Assembly (NCBI GenBank): GCA_026702745.1
Contig: JAPPBT010000102.1
Location: 62,001-126,000 of the forward strand
Length of the DNA: 64,000 nt
Source of the DNA: Gemmatimonadota bacterium
GTDB lineage: Bacteria > JAAXHH01
Direction: 5' to 3'
The notes under the pieces: generated by a model
Database searches by the model: none
What the model was told of the DNA's origin: nothing
Seen by the model: the letters and a program-made list of their open reading frames with translations, nothing else
Part shown: in pieces, positions 43,817 to 51,613 of the stretch
How the letters are laid out: every line of letters starts with the position of its first letter
Position numbering within the stretch: the stretch's first letter is position 1
Program-made: the position numbers and the translations under genes

Positions 43817-45022
43817 ATGTTTCGCAAAACCATTTTCTGGATCCATCTCTCCTCGGGTGTCGTCGCCGGCGTGGTCATTCTGATCATGTCCGTCACCGGC
43901 GTGCTGCTCACCTTCCAAAGCCAGATCGTCGACTTCGCCAACCGGGATTACTCCACGGTCCGCCCACCCCATTCGGGCGCGGAGCGCATGGATCTCGATG
44001 CGGTGCTGTCGGCGGTCCGGAACGTCGAAACCGTAACGGAACCCACCTCCGTCACCATCCGTCCCGATCCGGACGAGGCGTACGTCGTGCGATTCGGCCG
44101 AGCGAAAACCGTCTTCGTCGATCCTTATAACGGGGAGGTCCGGGGCGAAGGAAACATCGCCGTCCGCGATTTCCTGCGCGAGATTGTGTACTGGCACCGC
44201 TGGTTCGCCGCGGAGGACGAGAACAGGGCAGTCGCCCGCGCGGTTACGGGCGCCTGCAACCTGGCGTTCTTCTTCCTGACCATCACGGGACTTTACATCT
44301 GGTGGCCCCGCAGGTGGACCTTCGCTGCTTTTAAGGCGGTCTTCCTTCCAAACTTCAAAGTCAAGGGAAAGACCAGGGATTTCAACTGGCACAATTCCTT
44401 CGGCATCTGGTGCCTTCCCGCCCTCTTCCTGATCTCACTGAGCGGCGTGGTCATATCCTATCGTTGGGCCGGCAACCTGGTCTACACGCTCACGGGAACG
44501 GAACCCCCGCAACGGACTTCACAGGCCGCCGCGGAACCGGAATACCCGGAGGAGGAATCCGCGCCGTCCCCTTTCGCGCCGTCCGAGTCCTTTCTGGATG
44601 CGGCGCGGAAGCAGGTTCCAGAATGGGCGTACATCACCCTGAACCTGCAGAAAGAAGGCGCGGTAACCACCACACTGACCGTATCTGAAATGGACAATCG
44701 CATTCCGCTGACCCGATCGACCCTTACCGTATCTACGAGCGATGCGGAATTAGTCGAATGGGTACCCTTCACCAGCCTGAACATGGGACGGCAGATCCGC
44801 ACATGGCTGCGCTGGATTCATACGGGCGAAGCGGCCGGTTGGTTCGGCCAGCTCATCGCAGGCGTGGCGTCGGCCGGCGCCGTGGTCCTGGTCTGGACGG
44901 GGCTTTCGCTGGCATGGCGGCGATTACGAAGGTTCAACAGAACCCGGCAAGACAGGGCATACACTACGAAGGATATACCAGGAGAATCCGATGAAGAACC
45001 ACACTTTGCTCGCACAGGATGA
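43817..45022 (+). CDS. PepSY-associated transmembrane protein (putative ferric reductase)
   Basis: Inner-membrane protein of the PepSY_TM/PiuB type, 401 residues. It opens FRKTIFWIHLSSGVVAGVVI, and further membrane helices carry conserved histidines: VYWHRWFA, FNWHNSFGIW and LRWIHTGEAAG. PepSY-like extracytosolic regions lie between helices 1-2 and 3-4. Members reduce siderophore-bound or free ferric iron or carry electrons across the membrane. GGGG lies 7 nt before the ATG. The end overlaps the next small gene by 32 nt. Placement between feoA and feoB supports an iron role. Confidence 0.87.
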   Translation: MFRKTIFWIHLSSGVVAGVVILIMSVTGVLLTFQSQIVDFANRDYSTVRPPHSGAERMDLDAVLSAVRNVETVTEPTSVTIRPDPDEAYVVRFGRAKTVFVDPYNGEVRGEGNIAVRDFLREIVYWHRWFAAEDENRAVARAVTGACNLAFFFLTITGLYIWWPRRWTFAAFKAVFLPNFKVKGKTRDFNWHNSFGIWCLPALFLISLSGVVISYRWAGNLVYTLTGTEPPQRTSQAAAEPEYPEEESAPSPFAPSESFLDAARKQVPEWAYITLNLQKEGAVTTTLTVSEMDNRIPLTRSTLTVSTSDAELVEWVPFTSLNMGRQIRTWLRWIHTGEAAGWFGQLIAGVASAGAVVLVWTGLSLAWRRLRRFNRTRQDRAYTTKDIPGESDEEPHFARTG

Positions 45023-45389
45023 AGAGAACCTGACCCGGGTTTACCGATGCCACTCCGGTCATATACATGTCATCTATCGGCGCATCAACATCGCCCTGTC
45101 GACGGGCGAGTTCCGCGAACTCCTGGACTGCGTCGTACAGACCTTCGAGTACATTCAGAAACAAAGCCCGGAGAGCATGGCATCGAAACACATCGACGTG
45201 ACGTTCGACGACACTGTCGTTAAAATGCCCCTGCCCGCCTTCAGCATGTTCGTGCATGTCCTCAGACGGGCTATGACAAGTTTTCAGCGACTTTTTTCCG
45301 ACAATCCCGAACAACCGGTCGAATCAGGGCAGCAACGCACGGCCAAGCTCATCCCCTTTGCACCGTGCAGATACAGCCACCTGAATTGA
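44991..45389 (+). CDS. Small conserved-looking hypothetical protein in the feo locus
   Basis: A 132-residue soluble protein. The N-terminal half has a pattern RVYRCHSGHIHVIYRRINIA, then LSTGEFRELLDCVVQTFEYI, reminiscent of small FCB-group proteins found near iron genes (DUF6686-like), with Cys and His close together. The middle strand KHIDVTFDDTVVKMPL is followed by an amphipathic helix. I do not know its function; a metal-handling or regulatory role is possible from context. It overlaps the PepSY gene end and is probably translationally coupled. Confidence 0.65.
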   Translation: MKNHTLLAQDEENLTRVYRCHSGHIHVIYRRINIALSTGEFRELLDCVVQTFEYIQKQSPESMASKHIDVTFDDTVVKMPLPAFSMFVHVLRRAMTSFQRLFSDNPEQPVESGQQRTAKLIPFAPCRYSHLN

Positions 45390-45391
45390 GC

Positions 45392-45436
45392 GGCCAGGCG
45401 GGGCAAGGCCAGACGGGGCAAGGCCAGGCGGGGCAA
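45392..45436 (+). repeat. 15-bp tandem repeat x3 upstream of feoB
   Basis: Units GGCCAGGCGGGGCAA, GGCCAGACGGGGCAA, GGCCAGGCGGGGCAA back to back in the intergenic spacer. Confidence 0.92.
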
Positions 45437-45513
45437 GGTATGGTCAGCCCGGACATCCCATGCGCTTCGCTTTTTATTCCCTTATGTGATGTATTTAGTT
45501 ATATTGTTTCGAT

Positions 45514-45543
45514 CCGGGCTTGACGGTTTTCCGGCCCGGTTTT
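45514..45543 (+). terminator. Possible attenuator hairpin before feoB
   Basis: CCGGGC (45514-45519) can pair with GCCCGG (45534-45539), followed by TTTT. An AT-rich tract with TATATT (45500-45505) lies just upstream and may be the feoB promoter -10. Confidence 0.35.
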
Positions 45544-45576
45544 GATCCCGATCCCATTCAAGAATCAACCGGTGAC

Positions 45577-47787
45577 ATGGCCGAAACAACCAATACATAC
45601 ACGGCACGGGAATCCGTGTACGATGTACTCCTCGTCGGCAACCCGAATACCGGCAAGACGTCCGTATTCAATTCGTTGACCGGGCTCCGTCAGAAAACGG
45701 GCAACTATCCCGGCGTGACCGTGGAGAAGAAAACGGGCACCGTGACGGGTCCGGACGGCGGCACGCTTCGCCTGCACGACATGCCGGGGATGTACAGCCT
45801 TACCCCGAAGTCCCTCGACGACTCCATCGCCCGGGAGGTGCTGATCGGGGAGGCGGACGAGGAGCTGGACATCCGCCTCATCGTGGTCGTGGCGGACGCT
45901 TCGAACCTCAACCGGAACCTCTACCTGGTCACCCAGCTCATCGACCTCGGCATCCCCGTCGCCGTGGCCATGAACATGATGGACAACGCCGTCAGCAGCG
46001 GCATCCACATCGACCTGGACGCGCTTTCCGAACAACTGCAGGTCCCGATCGTTCCCGTGGTCGCTTCCCGCCAACAGGGCATAGACGAACTGAGACGGAT
46101 GATGTTCGACCAGATCGGTCCGGTGGATCGGGATGCACGGACGGACGGTTCGACGGAGTCAGCCAGGGACGCGGTTTCCTTCGCCGAACGGTTTCCGCGG
46201 AGGCGGCTGCTGGGTGGTTTGCTCGACGAAGCGCTCGCCCCTGCGGCGGCGTGGTTCGGAGAACATACGAATCTGAACGAGGTGGCGCAGGCGTCGGAAG
46301 CGCTGCGCGTGACCTCGAGCGACCAGGCGCTGCAGACGTGGATGGAAGGCCGCCAGGATCCCTCTTGCAAGGAAGACCTGAAACGCATCGTGGAGCAGAC
46401 GCGGGGCAGGCTGGACGAAATGCAGGTCCCGTGGCGCATGCTGGAGACCATCCTGCGGTATGACCAGATCGACGATCTCTATTCCAGGGTCGTGCGGGAG
46501 GATCGGGATGTCCAGGACAGCCTGAGTGTCCGGCTGGACCGCGCTTTCACCCACCGGATTGCCGGTCCGGTCATCGTCCTGGCCGTGTTCGCGCTGGTCT
46601 TCCAGTCCATATTTTCCTGGGCCGAAGCGCCCATGACGCTTATCGAGGACGGGATCGCCGCCCTGGGTGCCTTCGTCTACCAGTTTCTGCCCGCCGGCAT
46701 GCTGCGGGACCTGCTCGTGGATGGCGTCATCGCCGGCGTGGGCGCCGTGCTGGTCTTCCTCCCCCAGATCCTCTTCCTCTTCTTCTTCCTGGCGCTGCTC
46801 GAAGACACGGGCTACATGGCCCGCGTCGCCTTCATTATGGACCGGTTCATGAAGAGCATGGGCCTGTCCGGCCACTCGGTCATGCCGCTGCTTTCGTCAT
46901 TTGCCTGTGCGATTCCCGGCATCATGGCGACCCGTACGATCAAGAACTGGAAAGACCGCCTCATCACCATCATGATCGCGCCGTTGATGAGCTGCAGCGC
47001 CCGTCTGCCTGTTTACATCCTGCTGATCGGCGCGTTCTTTCCGTCCATGACGATTCTGGGCGTGTTCACGCTGCAGGGGCTCATGCTGTTTTCCATGTAC
47101 ATATTCGGGATCGTCGTCGCCATCGGCGCCGCACTGGTCTTCAAGCGGTTATTCATGAAGGACGCCGTTCCCACGAGTTTCGTCATGGAACTGCCGCCCT
47201 ACCGGCGTCCGTCCCTGAAGTGGGTGCTCCTGCAGATGTACGAACGGGCGAAGGTCTTCGTTACAGAAGCGGGCCAGATCATCCTTGCCATATCGGTCGT
47301 CCTCTGGTTTCTCGCCTCGTACCCGCAGCCCGACGACTATGAAGCCATGTCGTCTCGATCGCGCATACAGCAGAGCTACGCCGGACAGCTCGGCCAGTTG
47401 ATCGAACCGGCCATCGAGCCGCTCGGGTTCGACTGGAAGGTGGGCATCGGCCTGATCACCTCCTTCGTCGCCCGGGAAGTGCTGGTGAGCACCATGGCCA
47501 CGATCTACAATGTGGAGGAGGCCGACGAGACCTCGGTAGATCTCCGGTCATCGCTTCAGGACGATGTGGACCCGGAGACGGGCGAGCGGTTGTATACGCC
47601 ACTGGTGGCGGTCGCGCTCATGGTCTTCTTCGCCCTGGCTTGCCAGTGCATGGCCACGGTCGCCATAGTGAAGCGGGAGACCAACGGCTGGAAATGGCCC
47701 ATCGTCATGGTCCTGTACATGACGGCCCTGGCCTATGTGGGATCCTTCGTCGTTTACCAGGGGGGACGGCTCCTGGGATTCGGATAA
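45577..47787 (+). CDS. feoB: Ferrous iron transporter FeoB
   Basis: Inner-membrane Fe(II) permease with an N-terminal G domain. The 736-residue product has G1 GNPNTGKTS (21-29), the G2/switch region KTGNYPGVTVEKKTG, G3 HDMPGMYSL, G4 NMMD, a helical linker, then about eight to ten membrane helices including the gate motif SFACAIPGIMATR and ISVVLWFLASYPQP. The ATG giving MAETTNTYTARESVYD is preferred to an upstream TTG. Feo core with accessory reductase genes upstream and a FeoB-associated peptide downstream. Confidence 0.97.
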   Translation: MAETTNTYTARESVYDVLLVGNPNTGKTSVFNSLTGLRQKTGNYPGVTVEKKTGTVTGPDGGTLRLHDMPGMYSLTPKSLDDSIAREVLIGEADEELDIRLIVVVADASNLNRNLYLVTQLIDLGIPVAVAMNMMDNAVSSGIHIDLDALSEQLQVPIVPVVASRQQGIDELRRMMFDQIGPVDRDARTDGSTESARDAVSFAERFPRRRLLGGLLDEALAPAAAWFGEHTNLNEVAQASEALRVTSSDQALQTWMEGRQDPSCKEDLKRIVEQTRGRLDEMQVPWRMLETILRYDQIDDLYSRVVREDRDVQDSLSVRLDRAFTHRIAGPVIVLAVFALVFQSIFSWAEAPMTLIEDGIAALGAFVYQFLPAGMLRDLLVDGVIAGVGAVLVFLPQILFLFFFLALLEDTGYMARVAFIMDRFMKSMGLSGHSVMPLLSSFACAIPGIMATRTIKNWKDRLITIMIAPLMSCSARLPVYILLIGAFFPSMTILGVFTLQGLMLFSMYIFGIVVAIGAALVFKRLFMKDAVPTSFVMELPPYRRPSLKWVLLQMYERAKVFVTEAGQIILAISVVLWFLASYPQPDDYEAMSSRSRIQQSYAGQLGQLIEPAIEPLGFDWKVGIGLITSFVAREVLVSTMATIYNVEEADETSVDLRSSLQDDVDPETGERLYTPLVAVALMVFFALACQCMATVAIVKRETNGWKWPIVMVLYMTALAYVGSFVVYQGGRLLGFG

Positions 47788-47792
47788 GCGTC

Positions 47793-47887
47793 GTCGGACT
47801 GTCTAGCAGCCGTCGGACCGCCTGGTAGCTGTCGGACCGCCTGGTAGCTGTCGGACCACTTGGCAGCCGCCGGACCGCTTGGCTTTT
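47793..47887 (+). repeat. 19-bp tandem repeat x5 after feoB
   Basis: Five units of consensus GTCGGACCGCCTGGTAGCT starting at 47793, 47812, 47831, 47850 and 47869; the second and third are identical. Same period as the array at 27775 but different sequence. Confidence 0.92.
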
Positions 47888-47913
47888 AACCCGTCCGCCA
47901 TTATCTTGCTATC

Positions 47914-48180
47914 ATGGACCTTCAAACTCTGATCGTCGCCATAGTCGTGGGGGTCGCGGCCGCGTCTGTCTTGCGCACCTTCACCCGGCAGTTCACCTCC
48001 CGGGACCGGAAGGGATGCGGAAGCTGCGCTCACGGCGGCTCGGTGCTGACCGGGCTGACCGGGCTGACCGGACAGACCGGGCAGTCCAGGCTGACCAGCG
48101 CATCGCGGGACGACGAGCTGATCCAGGTGGAGTTGATCCAGGTGAAGCCGATCCAGGTGGATGAGTCCGTCCGGGAATAG
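47914..48180 (+). CDS. FeoB-associated Cys-rich small membrane protein
   Basis: An 88-residue single-span protein: helix LQTLIVAIVVGVAAASVLR, then the motif RKGCGSCAHGGS typical of the FeoB_associated family that follows feoB in many bacteria. Its role in Feo is not settled; the cysteines may handle Fe(II) or a cluster. The C-terminal half is not family-like: it is made of Leu-Thr-Gly repeats (9-bp units) and Ile-Gln-Val repeats (15-bp units), so the true functional peptide may be only the first 43 residues. No clear Shine-Dalgarno. Confidence 0.75.
   Translation: MDLQTLIVAIVVGVAAASVLRTFTRQFTSRDRKGCGSCAHGGSVLTGLTGLTGQTGQSRLTSASRDDELIQVELIQVKPIQVDESVRE
48046..48162 (+). repeat. 9-bp and 15-bp tandem repeats in the FeoB-associated gene
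   Basis: Six 9-bp units like CTGACCGGG (48046-48099) and three 15-bp units like CTGATCCAGGTGGAG (48118-48162), all in frame. Confidence 0.9.
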
Positions 48181-48215
48181 CTTACGCCTTAGAGGCAACG
48201 GTCGACTTCAATCAA

Positions 48216-48782
48216 ATGTCCATACTCGATACGATCCGGAACAGAAGGTCGATTTACGAATTCAAGCCGGAACCGGTCCCCCGGGAAGTGATCGCCCGCG
48301 TGCTCGAAACCGCCGTTTGGGCGCCGAACCACAAGCTGACGGAACCGTGGCGCTTCCTGGTCGTCACCGGGAAGACCAAGGAAACCCTGGCGAAAATCTA
48401 CTGCAGGATCCAGCGGGAAAAGACGAAATCGGACGATTCCGGCATCCTGCGGAAGGCGACGGAGAAGGGCTATGCCAAGATCATGTCCAAGCCCGTGATC
48501 ATCGGCGTGGTCTGCAGGAAGGACGCGGACGCCTTCCGAGCGCGGGAGGATTACGCGGCCACCTGCTGCGCCATACACAATATCGCCCTGGCCGCCTGGG
48601 AAGAAGGCATCGGCATGCAGTGGAGCACGGGAGGGCTGATCCGGGATCCCGATACGCTGGAACTGCTTAAAATCAACGACAGGGAAGAAGAGATCGTAGG
48701 ATTCCTCTACACCGGCTATCCCGCGCAGGTTCCCGCCCAGAAGAGAGTGCCGGCCGCCGAACGGACCGAGTGGTTCACCTGA
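48216..48782 (+). CDS. Nitroreductase-family flavoprotein
   Basis: FMN-dependent NAD(P)H oxidoreductase fold. The 188-residue product starts ILDTIRNRRSIYEFKPEPVP (Arg-Arg-Ser FMN-phosphate motif), with AVWAPNHKLTEPWRFLVVTG and HNIALAAWEEGIGMQWSTGG, all typical. Likely cytoplasmic; substrate unknown. It lies 35 bp after the FeoB-associated gene on the same strand and might be part of the same transcript, but the family is too broad to link it to iron reduction. The spacer after it carries imperfect TCAACCCGTC repeats. Confidence 0.9.
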   Translation: MSILDTIRNRRSIYEFKPEPVPREVIARVLETAVWAPNHKLTEPWRFLVVTGKTKETLAKIYCRIQREKTKSDDSGILRKATEKGYAKIMSKPVIIGVVCRKDADAFRAREDYAATCCAIHNIALAAWEEGIGMQWSTGGLIRDPDTLELLKINDREEEIVGFLYTGYPAQVPAQKRVPAAERTEWFT

Positions 48783-48863
48783 CCGATTTGTCAACCCGTC
48801 CCGGGCCGATCAACCCATCCCGTCAACCCGTCTAAATCAACCTCGAAACAGCCTGGAGACACC

Positions 48864-49391
48864 ATGTCCGTAGTTTCCGAAAAACGATTCGAATCGGGAT
48901 TCCTGTGGGACGACTACATGGGGAACAGCGAGAAGAATCTCGAGCGATTCCATGATAATTACGACAAGTTCAATCTGGAAGGGGAGGACGCCAGCTTCTT
49001 CGCCGCCATCGGAACGCCCCTGAAGGTGCTGATCCTCGCGGAGGACTGGTGCGGCGACGTGGTGCAGAGCCTCCCGCCCATCGTCCGCATGCTGGAGGCC
49101 AGTCCATCCGTTTCTTACCGCATCTTCCGCCGGGACGAGAACCCGGACATCATGGACCGGTATCTCACCGACGGCTCGAAGGCCATTCCCTACCTGGTCT
49201 TCATGGACGCCGGCCGGAACGAACTGGCCCGGTGGGGACCGCGGCCCGAGGCGTGCCAGGCGATCATGCGGGACAACAAGGGCAGGATCCCCATGGATGA
49301 GATTTACCCGCGTATCCGCACCTGGTACCGGCAGAACGGAAACGGTCCCCTCGTCACGGAGATCCGGGACGTCCTCGAACGGATCACATAG
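48864..49391 (+). CDS. Thioredoxin-fold protein with single-cysteine WCGD site
   Basis: A 175-residue thioredoxin-like protein (Thioredoxin_9 type) with VLILAEDWCGDVVQSLPPIV at the active site; the second cysteine of the usual CxxC is valine, so classical dithiol exchange is unlikely. The cis-Pro region IPYLVFMD is conserved. The N-terminal helical part (FLWDDYMGNSEKNLERFHDN) fits this clade. No signal peptide. Function unknown. It is followed 26 bp later by the DUF402 gene. Confidence 0.8.
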   Translation: MSVVSEKRFESGFLWDDYMGNSEKNLERFHDNYDKFNLEGEDASFFAAIGTPLKVLILAEDWCGDVVQSLPPIVRMLEASPSVSYRIFRRDENPDIMDRYLTDGSKAIPYLVFMDAGRNELARWGPRPEACQAIMRDNKGRIPMDEIYPRIRTWYRQNGNGPLVTEIRDVLERIT

Positions 49392-49417
49392 CTCTTCTCG
49401 GATCGCGTAGCCCTTCC

Positions 49418-49924
49418 ATGGCCGCCACCATTACGGAAATCAAGCACAACCCGGGCAAGCCCGATCAGTCCTTCCAGTGCGGCCTGCTGCACCACGGCGG
49501 CAGCCGCATGGTCATCTCCTACCGGTCCGACCGGCCGTACAGCCAGGGCGACATCCGGATCCCTGCCGGCACGCTGACCCTGGCGTACTACGAGGTGGGG
49601 CTTCCGTACATTCTCTGGAAAATGATCGGATCCGGCGGCCGCCTCGTCGGACATTACGTGCACCTGTGCGACCGGGTGCGGATCGGACCGGACCGCGTGG
49701 AATACGACGACCAGTTGCTGGACCTGTGGTTCTTCCCGGACGGCGGCTGCCGCGTGCTGGATGAGGACGAGTTGAAGCAGGCCAGCGACGACGGACTGAT
49801 CGACGGGCAGACGGCGGATCGCATCAGGACGTCCGCCGCGGAAGTCCAGCGCGGCATACACCGGATCATGAGGGATTTCGACGCATTGCTCGCCGACCTT
49901 GGGATCGTAGTGCATTCCGGCTGA
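49418..49924 (+). CDS. DUF402-domain protein (FomD-like fold)
   Basis: A 168-residue protein of the DUF402 family, whose known members are nucleoside phosphate hydrolases such as FomD. YYEVGLPYILWKMIGSGGR, GHYVHLCDRVRIGPDRVEYD and DDQLLDLWFFPDGGCRVLDE, with Asp/Glu metal ligands, match the domain. The C-terminal helix is extended. The actual substrate here is unknown. It lies just upstream of the phoH promoter. Confidence 0.8.
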   Translation: MAATITEIKHNPGKPDQSFQCGLLHHGGSRMVISYRSDRPYSQGDIRIPAGTLTLAYYEVGLPYILWKMIGSGGRLVGHYVHLCDRVRIGPDRVEYDDQLLDLWFFPDGGCRVLDEDELKQASDDGLIDGQTADRIRTSAAEVQRGIHRIMRDFDALLADLGIVVHSG

Positions 49925-49965
49925 CCCCGGCCCATGCGGCCGCGTAGGCAGCATTCGGAATACGC

Positions 49966-49994
49966 TTGACACGGACCGGCTTTAGCCTTAGATT
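49966..49994 (+). promoter_or_regulatory. Predicted promoter for phoH-ybeY operon
   Basis: TTGACA, 17 bp, TAGATT. Predicted start near 50001, about 85 nt before the phoH ATG used here. Confidence 0.62.
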
Positions 49995-50086
49995 TTACTT
50001 ACGGGAAACGTGGCGAAAGCGTGGCCTGTCCGGACAATCGGAACAGGTCGGCGAATCGCACCGTACAAGCATCGACCTTCCACTAT

Positions 50087-51052
50087 ATGCCATCATTGAA
50101 AAACACGGTTACGCAACGCCTGTCGGCCAAGGGCATCGATCCCCTCGCGCTCTACGGCCAGTTTGACTCCAGGCTGCGCGCCATCGAAAGCGAATTCGAC
50201 GCCAAAATCACCGCCCGGGGCGAAGAGGTCGTGATCACGGGCAAGGCGGAAGAGGTAAGGCAGATCACCCGTGTGCTGCGCGAAATGATCAAGTCCGTCC
50301 AGCAGGGCCGGGCGAAGGAAGTGGATGACATCATCCGGGCAACGCGAACCGGGACGAAAAGCGGCGAAGACCAGGGATCGGGTTACGGCGAGTCCATCGA
50401 CGTGCTCTCCCGGCGGGAACGGATCCGGGCTCGGAGTCCCAATCAGCAGAATTACGTGGATCAGGTCCGCAAGTGCGATATCGTCTTCTCCATCGGACCT
50501 GCCGGCACGGGGAAGACCTACCTGGCCGTCGCCATGGCCATCTCGGCCCTCCGCCACGGTGAAGTCGACCGGATCGTGCTGGCGCGGCCGGCCGTTGAAG
50601 CGGGAGAGAGTCTCGGCTTTCTGCCCGGCGATCCGCGGGAAAAAGTGGACCCGTACCTGAAGCCGCTCTACGACGCGCTGCACGACATGATCCCGAACCA
50701 CAAGGCCGGGCGGCTCATCGAGGACGGGACCATTGAAATCATCGCCATGGCGTACATGCGCGGCCGTACGCTGAACAACGCCTTCGTCATACTCGACGAG
50801 GCCCAGAACACGACGACCGCGCAGATGAAGATGTTCCTGACCCGCCTGGGCGCGAACTCCAAGGCGATCATCACGGGGGACATCACCCAGATCGACTTGC
50901 CCGAGGAGAAGGTTTCCGGACTGGTGCACGTGCAGGATGTGCTCGCGGACATCCGCGGGATCTCCTTCGTGTACCTGACGGAGACGGACGTGGTCCGGCA
51001 CCGGCTCGTCCAGGACATCATCAAGGCCTATGAACGCCATGAAAACCCGTAA
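50087..51052 (+). CDS. PhoH-family P-loop ATPase
   Basis: Putative RNA-linked ATPase commonly paired with YbeY. The product has a KH-like N-terminal region (ARGEEVVITGKAEEVRQITR) and the PhoH domain: Walker A FSIGPAGTGKTYLAVAMAIS, ARPAVEAGESLGFLPGD, Walker B FVILDEAQNTTTAQMKMFLT, GDITQIDLP and YLTETDVVRHRLVQDIIKAY. The start is uncertain: ATG (321 residues) is used, but a GTG at 50021 also fits and has a purine stretch upstream. Followed 18 bp later by ybeY, as in many bacteria. Confidence 0.93.
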   Translation: MPSLKNTVTQRLSAKGIDPLALYGQFDSRLRAIESEFDAKITARGEEVVITGKAEEVRQITRVLREMIKSVQQGRAKEVDDIIRATRTGTKSGEDQGSGYGESIDVLSRRERIRARSPNQQNYVDQVRKCDIVFSIGPAGTGKTYLAVAMAISALRHGEVDRIVLARPAVEAGESLGFLPGDPREKVDPYLKPLYDALHDMIPNHKAGRLIEDGTIEIIAMAYMRGRTLNNAFVILDEAQNTTTAQMKMFLTRLGANSKAIITGDITQIDLPEEKVSGLVHVQDVLADIRGISFVYLTETDVVRHRLVQDIIKAYERHENP

Positions 51053-51070
51053 TTCCACCCGCGTCGACAC

Positions 51071-51613
51071 TTGAATATCGAGATCGAGACCGTCCTGCCC
51101 GCGCCGGACATCCCGCGCGAGGCGCTATGGACCGCAGTCTGCCGGGTACTCCGGGGCGAAGGCCGGGACCATGCGGCCGTGACCGTGGTGCTGGTCGATG
51201 ACCCCTATATCCGGAAGTTGAATCACAAGTACCGCCATCTGGATCGCGCGACGGACGTGCTGTCGTTCGGAATGGAAGACGATCCCGGATCCGAAGGGGA
51301 AATCCTGGGCGACGTATACGTATCCGTCGACCGGGCCCGGGATCAGGCCGCCCGTCATCACGTGTCCATGGACGACGAGTTGCACCGGCTCGTGGTCCAT
51401 GGGTGCCTGCACCTGCTGGGATATGACCACCACACCGCTTCACAGCGCAAAGTGATGCGGGAAAAGGAACAGGTCTATTCGGCGAATGCGGCAGGCCAGA
51501 TCGACCAGGCCGACGTGACCGCACGGGCTGACCAGGCTGGCCAGGCTGACCAGGCTGGCCAGGCTGACCACGGGATTCCGGAAGGTAAAGTGGGAGAAAA
51601 AAGTTTTGGATGA
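51071..51613 (+). CDS. ybeY: Endoribonuclease YbeY
   Basis: Zinc-dependent RNase for 16S rRNA 3'-end maturation and ribosome quality control. LNHKYRHLDRATDVLSFGME and the zinc motif HGCLHLLGYDHH (His-x3-His-x5-His) are present. The TTG start is used because the conserved protein begins directly after it. The family is usually about 150 residues; the extra 35 or so C-terminal residues (Asp-Gln-Ala-Gly-Gln-Ala type) are encoded by 9-bp repeats. The end overlaps the CorC-type gene by 8 nt. Confidence 0.94.
   Translation: MNIEIETVLPAPDIPREALWTAVCRVLRGEGRDHAAVTVVLVDDPYIRKLNHKYRHLDRATDVLSFGMEDDPGSEGEILGDVYVSVDRARDQAARHHVSMDDELHRLVVHGCLHLLGYDHHTASQRKVMREKEQVYSANAAGQIDQADVTARADQAGQADQAGQADHGIPEGKVGEKSFG
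51530..51570 (+). repeat. 9-bp tandem repeat x4.5 at ybeY 3' end
   Basis: Alternating units GACCAGGCT and GGCCAGGCT, effectively an 18-bp higher-order repeat. Same unit as in grpE and, inverted, tsaE. Confidence 0.92.
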
